This document shows positions 56,436 through 64,000 of a stretch of DNA of 64,000 bases, in pieces (the first letter of the stretch is position 1; each line of letters begins with the position of its first letter). The stretch covers positions 124,001 through 188,000 of the forward strand of contig RSEE01000120.1 of the NCBI GenBank assembly GCA_003971905.1, in the 5' to 3' direction. Both the position numbers and the translations under genes were made by a program. This DNA is from Moniliella sp. 'wahieum'. Taxonomy: Eukaryota; Basidiomycota; Moniliellomycetes; Moniliellales; Moniliellaceae. The notes beneath the pieces were generated by a model. That model saw only the letters and a list, made by a program, of their open reading frames with translations, had not been told where the DNA came from and ran no database searches.

Positions 56436-56702
56436 CTAATCGTAGGCAACTTTCTTGAGGGTTGGACAGCCTTGTTGCACATGTATTCCGGATGGATTCA
56501 ACGAAAATATTTGGGCTGTTGAAAGGTATTGTGATTTGATGGGTTCATTTTCAATGAGTAGGGTACTACTCTCGCAGATGAATTCGTGTAAATTCTGCAC
56601 AATGGTTGGGTTCGGCACCTGTCCATGTTTGCATACTATTGATCCGCGACATACGAATCCCCCTAATGCGAGCCCTGCACCAACAATGGTAAGTGACCGC
56701 AT
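56436..56702 (-). CDS. candidate small secreted protein
   Basis: An 88-residue frame from minus-strand ATG 56702: MRSLTIVGAGLALGGFVCRG, then SIVCKHGQVPNPTIV, ending CPTLKKVAYD. The first 18 residues resemble a signal peptide, and four cysteines remain after it. It is unbroken, unlike most genes here. I know no homologue. A chance frame in AT-richer DNA cannot be ruled out, and the sequence near ATG could also be an intron end. Confidence 0.25.
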   Translation of the reverse strand: MRSLTIVGAGLALGGFVCRGSIVCKHGQVPNPTIVQNLHEFICESSTLLIENEPIKSQYLSTAQIFSLNPSGIHVQQGCPTLKKVAYD

Positions 56703-57022
56703 AATTTGATCATCTCGGGGGTGTCGACACCATGAAAATGAAGCAGAGCATTGGTTACGAGAATGATGCAAGCGTTGAAGCTTGATTAGTTTGGAGGGGG
56801 ACCATATTGATTGCATTATTCTCAACTACGTCGCAATCGTACAACACGCTTAATCAGAACCCTAAATACCAATCAAAATGCTCAGGTTATTTGTACACAT
56901 TCCGACACGAAATGCAATTAAATCGCCACAAAGTTCACAAATTCATTAAGAATATTTAGCGTACTTGTATCGGACATGATACGCTTGGGCTTGAGATAAT
57001 TTAGAATTCACTGAAGCCACGC

Positions 57023-57257
57023 TGTGAGAGTGGGACTTGGGAACACTCGCGTTCCTATATCTGCTGCAAATGAACCTTCAGACAACGTGCGAACACAGAG
57101 TTCGTCAGCCACAAGTCCTCAAGCAACGTATAAAGGGACGAAGTTAAGAGAGACAGGAACGAGCTGCCGCAAGCAGGGTGTGCGCGATCTGCGAGCGAAA
57201 CTCTTCCACCCGGCAAACCGAGCATCACTGATCGAACCCAAGCACTATCCTCTAGCA
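57023..57257 (+). mobile_element. diverged solo LTR, family A
   Basis: About 235 bp from TGTGAGAGTGGGACTTGGG to CTATCCTCTAGCA, aligning end to end with the 63 kb element in the same orientation. Flanks are CACGC on the left and CCCGC on the right, i.e. a 5-bp duplication with one mismatch. An older copy than those at 51 kb and 63 kb. Confidence 0.7.
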
Positions 57258-59079
57258 CCCGCCAAGACCCTCATGCGGCGGGCCTCCCAATACTCTAGTT
57301 AACGAATTGATTTTTCTTTTTTGTTGGCTTTGGAAGTCACACGGGTAGAAGGATGAGGAGAAGGTCATGGATTAGAAAGCCGATGAACCGAGGCGAACAT
57401 GGTCTACCCACTGGGAGCCGGAGGATCACAGTCCACACCCCCACTGCCCAGGGAATCCGCAGGCATCGGGTTGTGGGATGAACTTCTGCCAGTGCATGCA
57501 GAGAGGGGAGGATTTGAGTGGCAGCCAGCACAATTACCCGGAGTTGTGAATGGCCATACTACTGGCCTACCTTTTTTTCCTGTATTGGCTGACGCACACG
57601 GCCCCTCTCTTGAGCAAATCGTTGCTCGCATTTTCTGAATACGGGGTATCGCACGTGGGTGCTATACAGAAAATGTGATCATTGCCCCGCCCTAATACTT
57701 AGTTTGCTGTCCAAAAAAATATACAGAATCGGACAGAGGAATTCGTGATTCTGTATGCTTGCAAGTTGCGCAATACTGCCGGACACATCGATGTAAAACT
57801 GGAGGTGTCTCGATACTGAAGGGCGATGAGAATAATAGCAGTATTATTCTCCTCAAAGGAAGTTGCAACGGCTTATCAAGAACTACAAGTTTTTTGACTA
57901 CCCAGAGTCCCATACGATTGGCCTGGCGGTGAAACAGTATCAAATTTTTGCATTCTCGGCCGCTCTGACATCGAATATATGTTGCTACCTGCCCTGTTTC
58001 AATTTCGGAGTAAGGTGGGACGTATTAACACGAACCAACAGGATTTATTTCACGGTGCCAGTTTGTTGGGATCATCTCTTCTAGTAATATGACAGATGCC
58101 CATGTTGATGTACACGGTAAAGTATGCTCTTGCCCCCTTTGAGGTAGGCCGAAAGGACGATAAGTGGTCGTATTATTAGTGTGGAGAGCCTGTCAAAGAA
58201 GTGCTTTGAATACAGCAGAACCGCGGCCAACATACGAATCGTAACCTCCATACTTGATATCCGGCCTGTCAGGCAGTTTCGAATGCCAAAAGTGGTGGAC
58301 TCTCGCACTCTGCCGTTTGATCGCCTGTCTTCCAAGAAATGAATTTTGCGCCTGGCCGCCTGCAAAAACACACGGCGATAGGACATCTCCATGGGTTCAC
58401 CTAGGAAATGCGTATCATTTACCAGTATATGTACGCCTTCAGCCGGATGTATCACAGCTGGACAGGCCCCATTGTTTGCTTGTCTTGCCTGGTTGCATGT
58501 CAAATTGAAAACACATGTTTGATTATGAGGCCTTGCAGATCTTTCGGAAACAAGTGAGTTCACGACTGTCCTGGACGAATGAGGTCGTGGGTCCCAAGCG
58601 GCCGTAGCCGGCTGTGGCGGAGTTCCAAGAGTAGATACTATTGTGAGGATGAATTAATCCAGTGGCGCTGCAGCAGCGGCGTTCTTATCTTTTCTCTTCC
58701 TGTGAATGAGAGAGTATAGCTCTTGTGGGAGCTATGCAGTGCATGTTATGACTTTACCACATCCGTCCCCAGTTAGCTGCCGATACAGACAACTATAAAT
58801 TTCCATCGTAGCCTGGGGCTGACGCTGCACATGTGAACTGGCGCAGCACCGGAAGAGTTGGTTCTGTTTGTCGAGACTGTGGGCGAAATAGGTAAACACT
58901 AGTCTACCATTGATCCGCCTCAAAGAGAAGGAGGCAGGCGTGAACAAAGGAAGTGGTTGAACGTAAGAGGGTGAGTCACCGGCGGGCCTCGCTCCCACAA
59001 TGTCCTGAGCCCCGACCCCTGAGTCCCCTCCACGGATTCATCCAACTTCCTCCGTCTCGTGCTCGTCTAACCTTCCAAA
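57258..59079. other. AT-richer gene-poor region
   Basis: Contains a 160-codon unbroken minus-strand frame (58081-58563; MNSLVSERSARPHNQTCVF at its start) and a 79-codon plus-strand frame (57399-57638) that I cannot assign. No domain, repeat or RNA gene was recognised with confidence. Confidence 0.4.
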
Positions 59080-59635
59080 GTATACACACGGTTTCGATCC
59101 AGTCTTTCGCTTCGTTCCTCGCCTCGGTTCCGTTTTGTTCTTGGCCCTCGCCTCGTCTCTGGCCTCGTATCATTCGTTCTTAGCCCGCACTTCTCCACCC
59201 CTTCACTCGCTCCCCCTTTACACTGTAGACCTATTGGTATTTCCTCTGTTCCCCTTCTCTCCTAATGTGAAACCTGCCTGTTCTTAGATCCAATTATGAT
59301 GGCACGTTCTCCATCACTCCTTTCCCCTCACTCCTTCTTCGAGGCACTCCACTCGGCACTCCACTCGAGAAGAACTGCGCTTTCGATCGGCTCGCACGCC
59401 CTCCTGCCTATAGCCAATCGGAGCTCCCCGCTTTCACGGCCGGCCCCTGATGCGTAACATTCTTCTTGGCCGCTACCAGGATATACCTGATAAATAGAAA
59501 GGGACTACTACTTGCGAACCGCCTACGTTGACGCCTATATTATTTGGACCTTGGATCCGAAATGCGTTCAGTCTTCCGTGGGTCTTGTATCTGATGGGCA
59601 GGGAAAGTCTCCTCCCTGGGACGCTGGCAAACCCA
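59080..59635 (+). repeat. dispersed repeat D, copy 2 (without the 248-bp insertion)
   Basis: Direct, diverged copy of 53030-53870. Across the insertion point it reads CCCCTTCTCTCCTAATGTGAAACCTGCC, where the 53 kb copy carries 248 extra bases between duplicated CTTCTATTCT. Confidence 0.6.
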
Positions 59636-60229
59636 CTCACAATCCCCTCGTCAGAACAGAGCATCTGAGCCACGGCAGCAGCCTAAGAAACATATCGGCG
59701 TCAGCATCACCACATAGGGAGCTCTCTAGTCTTGACTATTTCTTTACAATAATCCCTGTGCTGTGGCAGGCAACGGGGGATACACATAAGGTCTATAAAA
59801 ACACTGATCCTCTCGTTTCCCAATCGTCGCTACACTCCTATACATAAGACACCGTCCAGGTATTCCGTCTCCTATAGCGGCCGTGGCGGACGGGGTATCG
59901 TAACGTGTGCCAAAATGTGGTTTTCGGGAACTCGTTCCTGTGTGGTTCCAGCCCCGATTTTCCCGCGTAAAAACGAAAACGGGGCAACGCAGAGGCAGGG
60001 AGGTTGGGTACATGAGCTAACTAACCCTGGATGCCAATAAAGCTTAAAGAGAGACGAACACACAGAGAGACAGATGGGAAGACACCTCTGATGCCATCGC
60101 GATTGGATGGGTAGACAGAAAACAAGGCAGGGGGAAAAGGATTCCGTCGTTGATGTTGAAATCTGCCGACGGTTTCCGGCTGGAATGCCAAGGGGACAAC
60201 CAGGACGTAGTGGAAGGCGCGTTCCTGTT

Positions 60230-62950
60230 GGGAAAAAAACTGTCGTTCCAGACCAGAACTTTTTCCTTGGTATCTCCGTAGTCGTTCTGGGGCCCAAGTT
60301 TGCTCAAGTGATTGAGGAAGCGCGTAAAGCGGGTGTCAGTACCCTCTGTAGGATACTCCATGGCAGTGATGATGGCTGCACAAAGCGAACATCCCACAGA
60401 AGCGGCGGCAGAAAGAATGTAATTCATCCTGTCAACAACCAATCCAGAGATTTTGTTAGAGAAGAGAGTCAGCCACATTCATCCTTGGAACAATACAAAG
60501 GGAAGAGAGAGTAGTGGGCGTACGCAATCCAATAATTCAAGTGCCGACGACGGGAGAACAATAGGTGGGTGACAGCCCCCCAGAAAAACCAGGAGGTCCA
60601 GCAAACCGCTGCAAAAAATGCGAATTGCGATACACCACCAAAGAAGAGCGGCCAATGGATCGAGCGGAGGTGAGCAGCGTGATTCAACTGGGGGGACACG
60701 CGTCCGGCAAGGTACAAGAGCAGGGGCGATTGCGCCAATAAGGAAAAAGTACAGAGTCCACTGGTATTGGTGCAGGAAGCCGTTTTGGCGAAGCCCAACG
60801 CCAGTCCAATATATGGGATCGTACAAACCTAAAACCCGCGATTCGGCTTGGGAGTTGAGCTTCAGCGCATTGGAACTCCATCCCACCCAGATTCCACTTT
60901 GCAACACCGAGCAGGCCAATTGGGTTCCAACGAGTACAAAGAAGGTGATCCGTGGTGGGATCTTAAAGTAGAGTGCCAGTTTGGAGCAGCCACAGTAGAG
61001 CAACGCCTGCTGGATGCTCCCCGCGCAGCATAGCTGAAAAAGCGGAAGGATGGTCGTGTGCCCAGGCAGAGAAGCACTAGCAATCAACGTCGCCAAGTGC
61101 TCCACACACTTCAACTCTACCGACGTCCGGCCCAGCACAATGCCTACTGGAACAATAAAGATTGCAGCCAGCGCGAGGGCAAGCACAATCGCCCAAACCG
61201 GGACCGAGGTGTGGTACACGTGCACCATCGGGATGGCAAAGACAAATGCAACCAGTACCAAGCACAGTACCACCAGGTGGGAACAGCCGGGTAGCGGGCG
61301 AGTTGGCGGGCGGGGGTCAGGCGAATCAGCCACGTTGGATACTTTCCACCAGCGGCGTAGATCGCCGCCATGGAAAAGCGGGGTGTGCACGAGTAAGGCA
61401 GTGCAAGCAGCATAAGAAACGCCCAGGTCATGATGTTTGTGGCAGAAAAGTATCCCTGGGGTGGGTCGGGCGAATCAAATTGGGGGAGATCTAGATCCAT
61501 GTCTTGGGGCAATTGGTTGGTATTCATATCGTTGATATCCAGCTATGGGTACCAAACCACGTTGAGAAGGGTATAGGGAAGGCAGGCCGCCAGGTTCCGG
61601 TTGGTGAAAAAGATCGGGAGGACAATGACCCACATGGAAACGACGAAGCCACAGAATACGTTGACCAGTGCGCCCCATGGGACGATTAAGGGTGAATTCA
61701 ACGCTCGGATTACTAAAGTCCAGTCCAGGGACCAAAAGGACCAGCCCATGCCAGCCATTCCATCAAACAATAGATTGACCACAAATTGGACGGAGCAATC
61801 CACGTTGGCCATTCGAACTTTCCCGAGGTGGATAGAAGAATAGTGGGATCCAGTGCCAGATGAACATGACCGTCGCCACAATCCAGAAAATGCGGCGACG
61901 GTTCCAGTTTCCACGGCGAACCCCGTGTAAAGCCGTCAACATTGCACTGGTCTGAAGCTGCTGAGGATAAGCAGCTCACCAGGCCAAATGAGAAGACGCG
62001 TGGCGAGACCGGCCAAGGCAAATCCAAAGAATGGGGTCGAGAGATAGATAAGAAAGAGGAATCCGGGTGGGAATGTGTTCGCTTGTTTTGTGCCCCCCTC
62101 TGTTGTCAATAGAGACATTCCGGCCAAGTATTGCATGGTTAGGTTGGGGCCCATGGCAACCGTAGCGACGATGGTGCAGATCCTGCGCGAAACAATCACA
62201 CGAGTCAGACAAAGGTCTCCTTACCTGGAACCTCAACATCTCGGAAGGTGGGACGCACGTATGTTCCTTGAGGTTGAAAGGGCCCGGGTTGATGACCAAG
62301 CCAGGGCCAGTGGGATGGTTACGGTATTTTCGATAGCGCGAAACCCAAACAGTAGGCGAATGGCTGCAACCAACACCGCACTTGTAGAAACAAAGAGCTG
62401 TGGGTTGGTCCAGTCTCCTCGGATCTCCATAGCCATGAGGGCGGTGGTGAGGCCGAGGGCCAGGATCATGGAAAGCAGCCAGGTGCGGATCGTGTTGAAT
62501 GGCATATCTGGGTCGTCTTCATTAGGCACGATTGCGCGCACACGCGCATCAGCCAAGTCGGGAACCTTCTCTTCGTCTGGGTCGTTTTCATCTCCATTGT
62601 TGGCGCCTTCACCCCACTGGCCCGATCCCCGGTTTTCGTTCGTCGCGAGTCGTGTCCCAGAGGGCTCCTCATCTCGACTCAGCAGTCGGTCGTTGTAATA
62701 GAGCGCGTTTTCCAAGAGCGACTCTGTTTCGATCCCATTCTCATTGTCGTGCTCGACTGTGTTTGTGAACGAAAACGGGGTAGTGTTCTTGTACGTCGCG
62801 TGATTTGTTGATGCTATGCCTATCACTTGTGAGGGTCTGAAGAGAGTCGATGACATCCGGCATGGACAGAAGGCCCCAGTCTTTGGCATGTGGGCGGGCC
62901 CGTTCCTCATGCGCTTCGTTGGGCCCTCTGCTCGGCCGAGGAGTCGACAT
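60230..62950 (-). CDS. oligopeptide transporter (OPT family), frameshifted
   Basis: A multi-pass proton-coupled oligopeptide (or peptide-like) importer of the OPT superfamily. ATG 62950 (MSTPRPSRGPNEAHEERA), acidic cytosolic N-terminus. Then DDPDMPFNTIRTWLLSMILA, the typical OPT entry into the first membrane helix, and NPGPFNLKEH near 62290, the family signature. Further segments: LATRLLIWPGELLILSS, NLAACLPYTLLNVVWYP, DSPDPPQGYFSATNIMTWAF, VWAIVLALALAAIFIVPVGI, KIPPRITFFVLVGTQLACSV, and the late MNYILSAAASVGCSLCAAI near 60400. The family motif order is correct. Frame changes at several points; introns are likely. The C-terminus is uncertain. Upstream lies a (GTT)n tract. Confidence 0.85.
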
Positions 62951-62995
62951 GATGTCTAGTCTTTTGTTTTGCTTGTGGCGTTGGTGTTAGTGCTC

Positions 62996-63035
62996 GTTGT
63001 TGTTGTTGTTGTTGTTGTTGTTGTGTTGATGTTGG
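62996..63035 (+). repeat. trinucleotide microsatellite (GTT)n
   Basis: About 11 GTT/TTG repeats immediately upstream of the transporter start (on the transporter strand an AAC repeat in the leader or promoter). Confidence 0.9.
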
Positions 63036-63419
63036 TGGTGTGGTGAATCAAATTAATCACAGTCATTGTGAGTTGAGCTTGCATTTATGCTATCAGAGGT
63101 CGTCGTCCCAACTCCGCTCCGACTCGCAGGTCATCAAGTGCCCCCTTCCTCGCTCTCCCTCACACATGTTCTTGTGAGTGCTCGAGCCTGGAGGCGATTA
63201 ACAGCAACGCATCCTAGCTGCGCCAAGGGAATGCAACACCTATTAGCCGCAAAGCGCGAACCCCCCCCAAAGCATATTGGTACTGTCGCTCCCTTCTCCC
63301 CTATACTACTTAGTATTATCCACGCCTCCCCACCTGTTAGCCTTATCGACTACGTAACCCGTGCCTGTTGCATCGGTTCCGACCAACGTGGATTTGAACC
63401 CCTCCTCAAAGTCAATACT

Positions 63420-64000
63420 GTGTAGCGACACGCGAAGCTTGAAGGTTCTGACCTGGAGATACTTAGTCTCTAATGCTAGAGTGCGACTTGGGAGCACTCG
63501 CGATCCTATGGATCAGCTGCAAAGCAGCCTTCAGACAAGGCGTGAAGGCAAAGTGGTGAGCCACAAGTCTTCAAGCAACGTCTCATTGTGAGAGCAACAG
63601 GTCAAAGGAAGCAGAGGCGTACCTTCAGACAAGGCGTGAAGGCAAGTGGTGAGCCACAAGTCCTCACAGCAATGAAGGGAAGGAGAAGGAGAGAGAGAAG
63701 GGAGATGGAGCAAGCAGGGCGTGCGCGGGCTGCGAGCGGACGCTTCCGCTCGGCTAGGCGAGCGTCACCGATCCATTGAGGGCCGTGCAGGAGAACCCTA
63801 GCAGTACCCTCTAACATCTAATCACAGACGATCAGCGAGTAATAATCAAGCAACGAGGTGAGCGAGAAGAAGGGGAGGGGGAGGAGAGGTGGTGGCGAAG
63901 AGGACAGAACAAGCAATGGGGCAGGGGTGAATACATGGCCTGCTAGCCTGCGCGCGGCCACTCTAGGGCCTAGCTTTCATATGTACGAATCAGGCAAGGC
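63420..64000 (+). repeat. dispersed repeat B, copy interrupted by a solo LTR
   Basis: The pieces 63420-63473 and 63822-64000 together match 19602-19828 (TGTAGCGAC... to CAGGCAAGGC). The window ends inside or at the end of the repeat. The intervening 63474-63821 is the solo LTR plus its target duplication. Confidence 0.7.
63474..63816 (+). mobile_element. solo LTR, family A, nested in repeat B, with internal 94-bp duplication
   Basis: A 343-bp element with ends TGCTAGAGTG and CCCTCTAACA, flanked by TCTAA on both sides (63469-63473, 63817-63821). The repeat B copy at 19.6 kb has a single TCTAA at this point, so it is the empty site. The element is 94 bp longer than the 51 kb copy because the block starting CCTTCAGACAAGG occurs twice, at 63528 and 63622. 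Confidence 0.82.

Larger units (their letters stand above)
54419..57022. other. AT-richer, gene-poor region with a diverged repeat
   Basis: Base composition is clearly less GC-rich than the gene blocks. Open frames at 54688-55386 and 55796-56200 show no domain. 55750-55855 is copy 2 of the repeat seen at 16905-17030. A small secreted-protein-like frame is listed separately at 56436-56702. Confidence 0.45.

Overview
This is a nuclear window from a GC-rich fungus. The evidence is short spliceosomal introns (about 55-110 nt, GT...AG), a fungal type I fatty acid synthase alpha subunit, a fungal bZIP factor, a mitochondrial K+/H+ exchange-related protein, a decapping enzyme and a tRNA-Thr with a short intron after position 37. 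A basidiomycete is the most likely source, but the species cannot be fixed from this sequence. Frames, start codons and introns were read by eye, so boundaries marked approximate should be treated that way.

Layout. 0.2-0.3 kb: possible C-terminus of an unknown gene (-). 0.5-1.9 kb: pepsin-type secreted aspartic protease (+). 2.9-5.0 kb: bZIP transcription factor (+). 5.4-9.7 kb: fatty acid synthase alpha (-). 10.6-11.5 kb: ELO fatty acid elongase (+), divergent from the synthase. 12.3-15.5 kb: large secreted or anchored amidohydrolase (+). 16.2 kb: tiny CCHC zinc-knuckle ORF. 17.6-19.0 kb: mitochondrial K+/H+ exchange-related protein (+). 20.4-21.5 kb: secreted alpha/beta hydrolase (+). 22.3-28.1 kb: very long TBC-domain RabGAP (-). 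28.4-29.0 kb: mitochondrial ribosomal protein uL14m (-), divergent from a mitochondrial-type J protein at 29.2-30.7 kb (+). 32.4-34.6 kb: elongin A (-). 36.4-39.1 kb: PEHE-like chromatin protein (+). 40.3-42.4 kb: Dcp2 decapping enzyme (-). 42.7-43.5 kb: membrane protein (+). 43.8-45.5 kb: Rad1-like checkpoint clamp subunit (-). 46.3-50.7 kb: YMR196W/GH63-like glycosidase (-). 60.2-63.0 kb: oligopeptide transporter (-).

The 51-60 kb stretch is gene-poor and holds solo LTRs, diverged dispersed repeats and one convincing tRNA-Thr(AGT). A family of 235-343 bp elements with TG...CA ends and 5-bp target duplications appears at 51.4, 57.0 and 63.5 kb, with a fragment at 17.1 kb. The 63.5 kb copy sits inside a second repeat whose uninterrupted version is at 19.6 kb.

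Almost every conserved gene is readable only by switching frame one or more times, so single-base indels are present throughout. Because essential genes (fatty acid synthase, Dcp2, uL14m) are affected as often as the others, unpolished sequence is a better explanation than pseudogenes. The fatty acid synthase, elongase and bZIP genes form a compact lipid-related neighbourhood; whether the bZIP protein regulates the other two is untested.
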